In this document: positions 1-11,400 of the stretch, piece by piece
How the letters are laid out: every line of letters begins with the position of its first letter
How positions within the stretch are numbered: the first letter of the stretch is position 1
From: Physocladia obscura
Taxonomy: Eukaryota; Chytridiomycota; Chytridiomycetes; Chytridiales; Chytriomycetaceae
Length of the DNA: 19,809 bases
Assembly: GCA_027596945.1 (NCBI GenBank)
Contig: JADGJH010000382.1
Location: 1-19,809, forward strand
Reading direction: 5' to 3'
Notes under the pieces: model-generated
Database searches by the model: none
Told to the model about the DNA's origin: nothing
What the model saw: the letters and a program-made list of their open reading frames with translations, nothing else
Position numbers and translations under genes: made by a program

Positions 1-157
1 TTCCATTTTTTTTTTATTTTTTTTTTTTACATTTTTTTCTTTTTTTAATTTTCTTTGCTTTTATTCTTTGCTAAAAATTTTTTTTTGGGGTAAAACTTTT
101 TCTTTTTTTTTTTTTTTTTTGATGGTTTGAATTTTTGTATAGTGTGGAATGACTTAC
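1..157 (-). other. Intron of the Tma46-like gene, T-rich on the plus strand
   Basis: Starts at the GTAAGT donor (157) and is dominated by T homopolymers on the plus strand. No acceptor followed by a recognisable Tma46 exon was found, so the intron probably continues past the edge or the assembly is unreliable in these runs. Confidence 0.5.
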
Positions 158-493
158 CAAAAGGAACTTTCTGAGCAGCAATTACTGGAACAAAGAGGGC
201 TGCCAGTTCGGCCTTTTTTGCTTCTGCTGCTGCTTTAGCGGATACGACGGCAGCTTTTTTAGCAGCAGCAGCTTCCTATTACAAAAAAGGTGTTCGCTAA
301 TTAGTTTTTCGAGGAAAAAAAAAGGAGACCAGTTCCTTGATTTTACCATCTGCTTCTTGTTTCCTGCATTCTCAGCCTGTTGCTTAACTTGTTCGACAAA
401 CTTTGCTGTCTTCGCGCCTTTTTTGTTCTTGAGGCCAAACGTCTTATCCTCAACAATCTTTTTCTTCTTTTCGGCCTGAACTTTCGGCGGCAT
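158..493 (-). CDS. TMA46: Tma46/DFRP1 (ZC3H15-like) protein, N-terminal part, runs off the left edge
   Basis: Homologue of the ribosome-associated Tma46/DFRP1 family, which partners the DRG/Rbg translational GTPases. Exon 1 is 493-347 (49 codons, starting MPPKVQAEKKKK, then VEDKTFGLKNKKGAKTAKFV, the family's N-terminal signature). A phase-0 intron (346-276, donor GTAAAA, acceptor TAATAG) leads to exon 2 at 275-158, an Ala/Lys-rich helix ending in AELAALFVPVIAAQKVPFG, which matches the family segment just before the CCCH zinc fingers. A strong donor GTAAGT at 157 follows. The zinc fingers and the DRG-binding region would lie beyond the edge; no convincing exon 3 is visible in bases 1-156, which are mostly T runs. 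The family match is by recognition of these conserved segments. The extension of the frame past 347 into the intron is not coding. Confidence 0.85.
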
Positions 494-681
494 TCTGCGA
501 GTAATCTATTTTAGGTTGTAGGTTGCGCCTGTACTGTAGTACTGCAAATCAGGTCAAGAAAATTAAAATTTAAAAAGAAAAAAGAAAAGAATTATTAAAA
601 CCAGCAAAAAGCAACAAAAAGGAGAATAACAAATTAACCCCATCAAGCAACAAGAGCCATCACCGTTTAGAACAAAAAAAC

Positions 682-914
682 CAAAGTTAGAAAAAAGAAA
701 TGGAAAATCACACAAACCACTTTTTTAGTGTATGCTTGATTAGAGAGGTATTTCTGAATATTTTTCAAATTAAAAGTAACAGGCATTTCACTATTTTATT
801 TTTCTTTCATGAAGTTTTACTTTTATTTTGAAAAATATTCAGAAATATCTCTCTAATCAAGCATACACTAAAAAAGTGGTTTGTGTGATTTTCCATTTCT
901 TTTTTCTAACTTTG
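682..914. repeat. Long imperfect palindrome (foldback), arms about 98 bases
   Basis: The left arm 682-779 and right arm 816-914 are reverse complements with only about three differences, separated by a 36-base loop. Shared landmarks are CAAAGTTAGAAAAAAG at the outer end, CACACAAACCAC in the middle and GCTTGATTAGAGAG nearer the loop. Similarity stops sharply outside 682 and 914. Transcription in either direction would give a hairpin of nearly 100 bp. It could be a foldback/MITE-type insertion, a recent inverted duplication or a small-RNA source. No transposase match and no clear target duplication were seen. Confidence 0.85.
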
Positions 915-1850
915 ATTTTACCAGGTTGTTGTCTGCACTCTGTGTACTATAACAAATCTATAAAATTCAAAGGAATCACTACTTTCAACTCACTGCTATT
1001 CCTACATTCAATTTGCATAGAACAAGTTGATGACTGGTATGATTAGCAACTGAGGCTATGTACAGGCTTGAACCCAGTGCTTTATTGCTATCAATATATC
1101 ATTTTCACCAGCTCATTCGATATGGTCGGGCAGGGTTAGGTTTCCAGGCTGCGTGCTTCATAAAATTGTTCAATTAAATAGTCAAGTTTATTTAATCACC
1201 TGGTCAAAATGCAATTTGATTTCAAAAACCATTTATTTAGAATTAAATCAACTTAACCTGTGAAGACAGTGTTGTGCAGGATGAGTGGAAATGTGATTTG
1301 ATTTTAAAGACAAAGAGAACCAATAATTACACTACTCCCACTTTTCTCCCTCACACCTAGTCTTATCATTGCAGTACTTTCTAAGTCTACACACTGCATT
1401 TTTTTAATGAAGAATTTACATGTTGAATCGTGACAGGAACAACTGGTGCCCGCGAATTTCATAGCCAGTACCAGTAAACATTTTCATAGTTTAAATTTTT
1501 AAAAAAAAGTAAAAATAAATTTAAAAAACCACAGGGGCCGCGTCAAGAAACCACATTATTGTAATGCTGATATTCTTCAAGGATATTTTTAACATGTACT
1601 AGCTACAAAAATTTACAAACACCAGAATCATCGTGTTAGGTACAAACCACAAGTTACCAGAACTGTATTATTAGAACAACAGAGAGCCATTTTGAGAAGA
1701 ATTTATAAAAAAGAAGAAAAAAGAAATAAATCACTCCATTTATCCAGCTTGAACACTATTTTTTTGCTGTGGTAATTTTGTCCAGGTAAACCCGAAAATG
1801 ACAATAAAAAATTTATTGAGCATAAGGAGCGTGAATAAAGTCATTTATGG

Positions 1851-1881
<31 letters not shown>

Positions 1882-2010
1882 TAATAGCAAATTTGCTGTT
1901 TTACTTCGGTCCCCGCTGACAAATTGCTTAACACATTTCCTCGTTCTTGAGAAAAACAGTATGCTTGATTTCATGTATTAAAAAATAAAAATTTTCCGAC
2001 TACTCAATCA
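915..2010. other. Intergenic DNA, no gene recognised
   Basis: AT-rich, with stops in all frames at short intervals. It contains the 3' flank of the minus-strand DUF8032 gene. A short stretch near 918-1078 faintly recalls the middle of a Harbinger transposase (YYNKSIKFKGITT) but is too weak to call. No tRNA, rRNA, spliceosomal RNA or other RNA gene was recognised. Confidence 0.5.
1851..1877. repeat. ATA/AAT trinucleotide microsatellite
   Basis: About nine uninterrupted AAT-type units in the 3' flank of the DUF8032 gene. A shorter tract of the same unit lies at about 5263-5279, after the CFAP77 stop. Confidence 0.9.
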
Positions 2011-3953
2011 TTAAAGCAAAGAAAATTTTTGCACATAAGTGTCCACAGCTTTTTGCAACACTTCTCTGCATCCCGCGCCTCCATATTCGCCCCCCGCAAT
2101 TCCTTTCAGATTCAACAGTGCAATCCTCCAAGCAATCTCATTCAACAATACTTCGTTTTCAAAACGGCATTTCAATACCTCCGTTACATCTGCCTCACCA
2201 GACATCGGTCTCCATCCATTTTGCATATTACTTCTACTGTGCATTGCACAAAACAATGCCGTCAATCCAGCATCTCTGGCATACTCCACAAATGTATCAA
2301 ATCCGTCGCAAGCACGCGAAAAAACAGCGTTGTTACGTCGAAAAGTTGGACTACAAGCAAGATTCATCATGTTTTCATTTGAATTCTCATCAAAAGTTGT
2401 GGCAATACTGAATCCAGCAATCTCATCAGAAAGGTTTTTCTCACTCACGAAATTATCCACGATTTTATAATTGCTATTGCGACTGCTGCTATCATCGTTA
2501 CTGTTGATGCTGTGTATTTTGTTGGAATTGTTTATAGAGGCAAGAATTGCATCAACACGTTCAATGTCGACAAAGATGCGGAATCTGTAGATTTTTCCAA
2601 AGTTAACCGTTTCAACGTGAAGTGATTTTGACGGCTTCGTTATTTTGTGTTTAGCCGCATAATGTAATGCAATTAGTGATTCCTGTATAGTCATAACAGT
2701 GGCTTTTTGTACACTAGCTTCCGATTGAATACGGTCGTATGAGAGACTGGGAATATTGATACTCATTGGAGTTAAAGCAAATGATCCAGCAGACAAGAGC
2801 GGTGTTATTTGTTGCTGTTGTATTTGCTGTCGTTTTTGTCGGTGCTGTGGTTGATCAGGACTGTTGTACTGAAGATGAGATGACGGCTGATGCAACTGGC
2901 TTGTTGTATATCCAGATAATTTTTCGCCCCTGCTATCTTGAAGAGTAGTCGAATAGTTTTGGTCGCTACGAGAAGGAGAAAAAATCATAGGTGGAGTCGC
3001 TGAAGATACTTCAGCCTTCGCCGAAACTTTTCCTTTTGTGGTATTTCCTCGCTGGCGAAGGCTACCATTCAAAAATTTCTCTTGGCGATTGACGCGGCGT
3101 GAACGCAGTTTTTCAAACCTTTTTTTAATTTTTAATTGTTTGTTAATAATTTTAATTTACCTGTTGCGAAAACTGTCTACAGCGCGCTGAATCAGACCTT
3201 TTTTCTCACAAAGAAATGGATTCATGTGACACAGTTTCCATCCAATATGATTGACGGATCTTTCATATTTATATCGGTTTCCTTTGTCTGGTTGGGAATA
3301 ATAAATAACAATAAAAATGTATATAATGACATACATTCAGACTCGTCCACAATAGCCCCTAAATAAACACAATTCTTCAGTTTAAAATCGGCTGGAATAT
3401 CGTTTTCGCAGCTCAAGTGGTCAATATCGGTGCGGATTTGAAACTGTTGTGGTTGGCCTTTGACTTCGTAGGTGAAAGTGATCCACTCGACGCCATCAAC
3501 AACCAAAATGTTTGTGGGAATAGTAGCAGGAACTGAAGTGGCCGTTGAATGCGAGATTTTTGGATTTTTTTTCTTTGGAGGAGACGAGTTTGTTGTATCT
3601 TTTCTTTTGCGGTTTTTCAGTGGTTTTGAAGCTGTGAGTGTTTGTGGTAGCACAATTTCATACAATGGATTCACGGCCGGCAAATTCAAACCAGGTGAGA
3701 CCAAAGACAATGTTTGCGCTGGCTGATTCGCTTTCGTATTTGTATTTGCTTTCGTTTCCACGTAGTTTTCTGCAACTTCATGCCAGCAGATGTTTTCCGA
3801 ATCATCAGCCAAGCTGCTTGCTTCATGGCCACCTGTGATGTAAGGTCTGTTTTCATTTGCTTTACTGACGCTTTCCGCTTGCTGCTCCAACATTTTGCGG
3901 TCTGTGCCTTTCAGATTTTTTGCTTTTGTTGTCATTTGTTTTGCTTCTTTCAT
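2011..3953 (-). CDS. DUF8032 domain protein, 3 exons, 617 aa
   Basis: Exons 3953-3335, 3287-3161 and 3118-2011 (1854 bases in frame; introns of 47 and 42 bases). The start follows an in-frame TAA upstream. Residues 113-132 are a basic, nuclear-localisation-like stretch (KNRKRK, PPKKK). The fungal DUF8032 domain spans about residues 148-253: VDGVEWITFTYEV, FQIRTDIDHL, IPADFKLKNCVY, then across the first intron YKGNRYKYERSVNHIGWKL and a final IQRAVDSF helix. Residues 265-400 are Ser/Gln-rich and low complexity. The last ~200 residues seem to carry a degenerate second copy of the domain: FRIFVDIERVDAI near 420-435 and FENEVLLNEIAWRIALLNL followed by VLQKAVDTY at the C terminus. Function unknown; a nuclear or DNA-associated role is only inferred from the basic stretch. 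The gene is divergent from CFAP77. Confidence 0.8.
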
Positions 3954-4106
3954 TCTGTTGCTTGGTTTGTGGCACAGTATTTATAATAACTGAAAAAAAG
4001 ATGTTTGTCCAGTTTGTCTGCAAATCTTTCCAAATACCTTTAATTTAATAACTCACACAGCTGACGCGACTATTTTGACCCAGTCCGAAGCCTTGAAAGT
4101 AAAATA
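3954..4106. promoter_or_regulatory. Divergent promoter region between the DUF8032 gene and CFAP77
   Basis: The 153 bases between the two start codons must hold both promoters. A TATA-like TTTATAATAA lies near 3980-3989, about 30-40 bases from the DUF8032 start. No clear ciliary X-box (paired GTTGCC-type half sites) was seen, only a half-site-like GTTGCTTGG near 3957-3965. Placement is by position rather than by a defined motif. Confidence 0.45.
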
Positions 4107-5251
4107 ATGGGAGCATCATCATTTGCAACAAATCCACTTCTGGTAAAAGACAGTGTTGGCAAAACGAGGCCAACTGTTTTTGACTTGCCAGGAAAAGATC
4201 ATATTTATGGAAAGAAAGTTGAACGGAATCCTGAAGAGTGTGCTGCACAAGGTTGTAATCTTTTATACCTTTTTTTATATCTTTTTGTAATATAGCATGT
4301 AGTGCTTCAGCATTGGAATGTGAAAGCAACTTCAAAGCATGCTGTACCTGCTCTTGATTATATCACGATGAATCGTAACACTGCAAAGCAGGGAATACTG
4401 AGCCCTCGTGCAATTAGAGATTATAGAAAAGAACATCCTGTTCGAATGAAAATTGGTGATCACAATCTTTTTGGCAGTGACGGTACAACCGCGAGTATGA
4501 GGGGCGAAAATGGTGAAGCTCTGACGAGTGCTGAAGCCAGAAAATTGAAACTTCTTGGCACGTTGCCACACGACAATGATCCAAACTTCGTTTATGGAAT
4601 GCCAACTCGGTAAGAAAAAAAATAAAGTAAAATAAAGCATCAAATTAAATATGAACCAGTCCTTCAACACCTGTTGCATATTTGATGACAGACAAATATC
4701 AGCGCGAGTGGATTCAAGCGGAAGCAAAGCGTAATGCTCTTAAAAAGAAAAGCTTGACTAGTAAAACTCGCAAGATTCTCGCTGGCGGTGGTAGTAACAC
4801 GACATCGAAGGCAATAATTAATGATAAGCCGAAGAGGATTTTAATTGTTGACAAAGATCCAAAAACTCTCTTCAAAATGAGTAAGTTTTTGAAGCAAGGT
4901 CCAAAAATTAGCTCTTGGAGAAATACATCAACCAACGGCCACGATCATAGAAACGAAAGCTCAGGGGACGAAGTGGCAGACGCAAGATTGAAAAAAACAG
5001 TGAAGGAATTGGATGAAGCGACAAAAGAAGTTGCAGATATGCGAATTCACAAAGAAATCCCACAGGTTATAACCGTAAATGTTCCGGTCAAAAATGAACC
5101 AAAAGTTCGCTTTTCGTCTGGCAGAGAAACAAAACCTGAAGTAGGAAATTCAAAGCAATTGAATACTCAAATTGAGCCTTCACCTGTTACCGCCAAAAAA
5201 CTAATTGCCCCGCCTGGTGCAGCTCCAATTGGCTGGTCTCCAAGTCAATAG
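4107..5251 (+). CDS. CFAP77: CFAP77 homologue (cilia- and flagella-associated protein 77), 347 aa
   Basis: Exons 4107-4251, 4303-4609 and 4660-5251 (1044 bases including the stop); introns of 51 and 50 bases with phases 1 and 2. CFAP77 is a microtubule inner protein of motile-cilium doublets. Family segments in order: GKTRPTVFDLPGKDHIYG (about residues 18-35), VLQHWNVK after intron 1, the basic stretch DYITMNRNTAKQGILS, then NDPNFVYGMPTR joined across intron 2 to PSTPVAYLMTDKYQ, and LFKMSKFLKQGPKISSWRN. The C terminus is a charged, probably disordered tail ending IGWSPSQ. The ATG at 4107 is the first after an in-frame TGA. For intron 1, only the second of two candidate acceptors (CATGTAG, ending at 4302) keeps the frame. 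The gene indicates that the organism builds a flagellum. It converges with the CAP-Gly gene, with stops about 160 bases apart. Confidence 0.85.
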
Positions 5252-5410
5252 AATCTTTTCTATAATAATAATAATAATACTTCTTTTCTCATTATTCTCT
5301 CTCTTTTCTTTTTTTTTTTTTAACCATTTTTTTTCAGCATTTCAGTAAAAACATTTGCAAAAAATAAAGAGAAACAATCAAATCTAAACAGCGTGTGGAA
5401 CAACGTTCTT
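5252..5410. terminator. Shared 3' region between convergent CFAP77 and CAP-Gly genes
   Basis: 159 bases hold both 3' ends. The region contains an AAT repeat just after the CFAP77 stop and pyrimidine/T runs up to 12 long. No single polyadenylation signal can be assigned, but both genes must end here, probably with overlapping 3' UTRs. Confidence 0.45.
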
Positions 5411-8400
5411 CTATAAAAAAAAAATTTCATTACCATAAGGAATATCAAGGCAAGTTGTACAAACCTTTCCGCCCGTTGTCTCTCTTGGCATAGGAATAAT
5501 TTTTTCAAGTTTCACAAACAATCCGTGATTTTCCTCACAGCTAAAATATCTTTTCCCACGAACTACACCATCATGCTTTCCAACTTTATTTCAATTATGA
5601 TTAGTTCAAGCTGAAAAAAAGAGAGAGAAACTAACGAGGTCTGTCAAGTTTGATGCCACACCAAAGACCAGATTCGGGATATGGATCAAACAAACCGACA
5701 TACTTCACCATGCCTATTTTTTATTTACACGTAAATTTTTCGACTATTTTTCAGGAAAACACAGTAACTCTCACCTAGAACACGCTCTCCATTGATAAGA
5801 ACGCAACCCCGGTCACCAACACGGGCCTCGCTTTGGGTATAATCATCAATCAGTTGCTGTAATCGGTTGGAAATCAATGGCATTTTTACTGCACTGTCCA
5901 ATGATCCTTCTGGCACTGTTCCATTTCGTGTTCCAGTATTTGAAGCAGAATTTTGGCGAATACCTGTTTCGGACTTTATTATTTTTCGTGGAGGAACTAA
6001 GTGGATTTAAGTTTTATTTTTATTTTTAGCAAAAGCAAGGATGACAGAAACCACTTACTGTGAGATGATAAATCCGGTCCAGATCCCCACCACCATCTGT
6101 TACCGCTTTCAATATGATTACCAGTGGGAGGAGGTGGATTGAGAGGAAAGTAATCCGAAGATCGGTGTGGCAGATTTCCAATGACCCCAAGTGGTGGTGT
6201 TCGTGAAGAAGTGCCATGAGGAGTGCGGGGAAGATATGGGAAGTATTTTGATTCAATCAACGGATCAGATAACGAGTTTTTTTGAAAGTTCAAGCGCCGT
6301 ATTTCTTGGCGCAGCTTTGCAACTAGTATTTGGTATGCCTTTTTGGTTTGATGTTTATTTTATTTTATTTTTTGTAAATAGTAAAAAAAGTAAAATAATC
6401 TTACTTTTTTTTGACGATCCAATAGAATCCTTGTATTTTTGTCTATGAGATCTTTCCCTTTGGATTTGGTAGAATCTACGAATGCTCTTAAATCATGCTC
6501 TTTTTCTTTTAAGCTGACTATTGCATCATCACGAATTCCCATTTCTTTTCTCAAATTCGAAATTTCGCGTCTTAAAGTTGATACCAGCGTCACATAATTT
6601 ATTTCTGTCGGCCTTGAAGCTAAAGTGGATTGTTGTGGAGAATAGCCTGTTGCTTTGGGCTCAATTTTTTCGGCAGACTAAATTTTTTGCGAAAAAAACC
6701 TTTTTTTTTTAAAAAAATAATATTTTTTTTCGAAATGTATTACTTTTGTTTTGGAGCTTTGAGGTCGTTTGAATGCTCTGCTGGGAACTTCAGTGTATAT
6801 TGCAAATACACTGGAAATTTTTGCCTTGGAGCTATACTTGCTGTTCAAAACATCCGTAGAGCATTTCATCGACTTAATCGATTTGTTACTGGCTATAAAA
6901 GAAATTTTGTAAAAAATATGATATTTAAATGTGGTAAGATAAATACCTGTTCTGGCAAGTGCTTCTGCAACAATATGAGCCGGAATGTTACATTCGGTTA
7001 ACTCATTATTGTCTTTAGAGCCATATAAACCATCGGCTTCAGTTTCAAAAAGTTCATAGTTTCGGTTTTCGAAGTTAGCTTGTTTGGTAAACTTGTCAAA
7101 TTCGTACTCTTGGCTTTGAGTAATTTCCCCTTGTAAATTAGTTTTACTTGCAGCTTTTGATGCTTGCTTGGAGGAGATACTGGATTTTCCTTTGATTGAA
7201 GAGCGTTTGCTGTTAATTATTGAACTTTTATCAGATGGTGCATATTCTGTTTGGTATTGCAAGTCAAAATCGTCAAATGTGTACTCGTTGGTGCCTTCTC
7301 CTGCATTTCTTTGTATTTTTGCACTAGTCGGCCGTGAAACTAGCCTGTTTGAGTTTCGCACATTGGCTGTTTGTGAAACTTCATCGTTTTTAATAGTTTT
7401 TTGTGAGTTATTTATTTCCTCTCGCTGTTCATGACGTGTTGGCGTTGCATTGTTCGCTGTGTCTTCAAATTCTTCATAATTAAATTCTTCAGACTCCCTC
7501 TGATTCTTCGCTAAAAAGATTTGATTGTCATCTCTTTGAAAATCTTGTGAAATCGTCTGATTTGACTTTTGCTTGTTTCCAAGATTAATCTGCGATGCAT
7601 TTTTCGAAAACGACTCGGAGACATTGAAATCAAAATCACGGTCGTATGCATATGTTTCCCCTTGTTGATTTTCTTGTTTTCGCTGCTGAGGAATAATTTT
7701 TGAAGTGCTAGCGCGAATTGAAGAAGTTTTTGACGCTTGATTTGGTTCCGATAATTCTGCTTCTAATTGGTTTTGGCCATATTCTAAAGCGCTGGAAATA
7801 CTTGCGCGACCTGAAGTTGAATTAGATATTGACTTCTTGCTAGGTAAACTACGTTTTGAAATACTGCTACGATTGGATGCAGGGTTTGAGGCCTTTTTTT
7901 GTTCGGAAACTTCTGGCTCAAATCTATTTTCATCATATTCAAACCTGTTTGAAACATTTGCGCGAATTGAAGTTTCTTGGAAAATTGGCTTAACGTTGCA
8001 AATTTCTTGGTTGCCTAAATGGGATTTAAGAAGGCTGGCCCTGACAGACACGATTTCTGGAGCCTCTGGTTCAAATTGAGTTTTAACATTTTCAACAGCA
8101 CTTGAAATACTTGCGCGTAGTGAAGTTGCGTTAGGTATTGACTTTGCCTTGACAGTTCTATGATCATTCAAACTTGCGTTTGAAACACTACCACGGAGTG
8201 ATGGCGGCTTTGAAACTTGCTTTGGCTGTGAAGCTTCTGGCTCAAATTCATTTTTATCGTATTCAACAGTGTTTGAAGCACTTGCTCGAGTAGAGATAGC
8301 CTTTGAATTCAAACTTTCCTGGCCATTCAAACTCGATTTTGAACAGCTGGTATGAATTGAAGTTGATTTTGAAAATCGATTTGATTCGGAAACTTCTGGT

Positions 8401-11400
8401 TCTGGTTCTTTTCCCCCATTTTCGATAATTCCAGAAATGCTTGCGTGAATTGACGATTTTTTGAAAATTGGTTTTTCTTCAGAAATTTTTTGAGATACTG
8501 AATTGGATTTTGATAAACTGGGCTGAGTAAAAAAAAATTTCGATGCCTGTTGTTCGCCCTCTAAAACTAATGCCTCAACTTCATTTTCATATTCAATAGT
8601 ACTATGCAGCTGTGAAGAACCAGTGCCGTTAAAAAAAATTTGATTGTTTTCACTGGATTTTGAAAAATCTGTATTTGAAGCTTTGAGCGAAATTTGTTTT
8701 TCATCCAATTCAAACTCGTTTTGGCCATACGCAAAATATTCTGCGTGTTGTGGAACCAGTTTAGAATTACTTGAATGAATTGAAGCTTGTTTTGAGTTTG
8801 AATTGGAATTAGAAATTTCCTGCTTTTCTGTTTGACTGGATCTTAAAATTTCTTTAGCTTCAGGTTGTAGTTCCAAGTCTTGATGCAAAATAATTACACT
8901 TGCATGATTTGAAGCGACTTTTGAAACAGGTTTGCACTTTGAAGTTTCTGAGCTATTTTCAACAAGTTCATTAAAAAGTTTTGAAGAACTTTCTTGTTTT
9001 GATACAGTTTCAGTAGATAGTTCAAATATTTGATTTTGAACGATATCTTTAATTTGATCACTTTGCAGGTGATCAATTTGATGCAAGCTTCCGTGACTTG
9101 AACTTGTTTGCAAAACAGGGTTGGATTTCTGTTTTAGAACAGATGAAATTTTAACCTGAGTGTTTGGGTTGGCAGCATCCGCTTTTGTCAAAGTCTGCAA
9201 AGGGTTTGAATTCAAAGATACTCCTGAAATGGAATTCGGAGTAAAATTCGAGCCTAGAATTATATTTAGTTATTGAATTTGTGATTGAAGCCCACCTTCC
9301 GAAAGTAATATTTTTGAATGAGTTGTGTTTGCAGAATTTCTTTTACTATACAAGTCGACAAAATTAGTTGAGTTATTTTTGACAACATCAATTTCTGCCT
9401 CTGAATTTTCATTGAAATTACGTGACAAACCAATAGACGCTGACATAATGCTATTTTTTGTTTTTATTTCAGTAGATTGATGTTTTGATATATTTGGCTG
9501 AGTTTCGACCAAAGATTCAGACGCTCTGGCCCCAATCTTCAAATCTTCATTTCCAATTAGCTTTATTGTGGCGGATATTGGCCGTGAATTTACTTTGGAT
9601 TTGGGCGGTGTGCTTTGCGACAATGCTGTTACTGACTCGGTTTTTGAAGTTTCGGAATCTGTCCTGGATTTTATACCAGCGATTTGTATCGCGTCTTTCA
9701 TGTTACCAGTTGAATAGTGTAATACAGTTGTGGAGACGAATCTTGAAGCATTTTTTGATTCTTGTGCTGAAATTAATCTTGACATAGGTTTGGATTCAGT
9801 TTTTTTTGTCGCTGAAATTTGTTTTGTTGATTGATCATTTAATTCTTCTCCTTCATTATTTTGCTGAGTTTTTGCAGATATTGGCCTTGATCCTTTATTT
9901 GAAGATGGCACTGAATTGTGCGGAGAAAAAGTTTTTGCTTCGTCGTTTTTTGCGGTTCTTGAATTTTGTCTAGAATGGCTCTTGTTGACTTTAACTTCAT
10001 TTTCAATGTATGCTTTCTTCAAAGAGTTATTTGAATTTTGTCTGCTTGATTGCGATACTATAGGCTGGAACAGGGGCTGGGAATTGACTCTACTTGTGCC
10101 GACTTTAAATTCAGTGCTAAAATCGGCTTTAATTTTTTCAGATGGCAAATCACAGGGGCTTGTTGTTTCATTGATTTCTTGATTTGTTTGCTGTTTAATA
10201 CTGCTGAAGCTTTGTCTCTGGGAAGACTTCGCAGACTTTTGCTGCGACACCTGAGTTCTTGTTACTGAATCAGCAAATTTTGAACTTTGCCTGCTTGATT
10301 GTGGCTCTTCTCGTTCTAACGAGGATTGTGAGCCTATTTTGCTTGCATCAGTTTTGAATTCAGTGCTAAAAGCAGCTTTAATTTCTTCGGATGACAAATC
10401 ATGGCAGCTTATGGTACCAATACCACCTTCATTTTTTTGCTGATTAATACTGTCAAAGCTTTGTTTTTGAGAAGGCATTCCAGAATATTGCCGTGACGTT
10501 AGTTCCACTGTTGCTGTCAAATCATCAACTGAGGGTTTTAGTGTACTTTCTTTGTAAAATTCTAATTCGTTATTTTGAATCTGCACAGATTTGAAAAGTG
10601 AGTTTGAATGCAAAAAATCAGTTGCATCAGATTCGTGATTTAAAAACTCTTTTTTTTTGAAAGAGCTGGGTTTTTCATTTCTTTGACCCTCAGTTTGAAG
10701 TATATTTTCTACTTCTGATTCCGGCTCTGGAATTATTTCTTCTGCAAGATGGCTTTTCGACTGAGTTCGACTCATAATTTTTGAGTTTTGTTTTGAACTG
10801 TGTTTTGAAGTTGTCTTAGAATTCCTTGAACCCAGTTTTGAATGCAGTGAAATTGGTTTTGAGTGAGGCTTTGATGAATAGTTTACCAATTCGTTTTGCA
10901 TTGACTCTGGGCTGTTGCTTTCTTCAGCTTGTTTCAGATTTATATTATTATTTCCATCAATGGAATTTGGAGAATTTTTGCGATTTTTGCCAGGATTGTT
11001 TTCATCAGAGATCTTGGAATCAAAACATGATATTTGATCTAGTTTGGTGTTGATTAATGATGTCTCTGCTAATTCGTTGCCAATTTCAGTCAAAGCTTCT
11101 TTACTTCCTAGCTTTAAGAAAGTATTGAAATCTTTTTCGCCAGTGGCGGCAGATTCTATGTCCAATGTTGTCCTGCTTGTTGAATGGGATATTTCATAGC
11201 TGTTTGATTTTGACATTTCAGTATTTGCCGCATTTTCTTTTTCTTGTTCTGTTAATGCATTTAAGAAATTAACTTTCAATTAGTAGCACCACTTACTGAG
11301 CTCAAGCTGTGCTTCTTTAATAATCAAACGCATCATCTCATATGATAACTCATCTAATTCCTCTTCAACGTCATTTTGATTCACAATATCAATTGCCCAT

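Noticed and set aside
828..1046. Plus-strand ORF of 72 codons
   Set aside because: Its first third is the right arm of the palindrome and the rest has no recognisable domain, promoter or splice context.
918..1078. Possible second Harbinger transposase fragment (YYNKSIKFKGITT, VDDWYD)
   Set aside because: The resemblance to the YNGHKR...HxxKFQ block is faint and no other block is found around it.
1431..1480. TGGTGCCCGCGAA resembling a retroelement primer-binding site
   Set aside because: No LTR, no polypurine tract and no gag-pol coding in the neighbourhood.
3954..4106. RFX X-box controlling CFAP77
   Set aside because: Only one half-site-like GTTGCTTGG was seen; no paired inverted half site at proper spacing.
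5320..5508. Minus-strand ORF of 62 codons at the CAP-Gly 3' end
   Set aside because: It overlaps the last CAP-Gly exon in another frame; the CAP-Gly frame is supported by domain residues up to the TAG at 5411.
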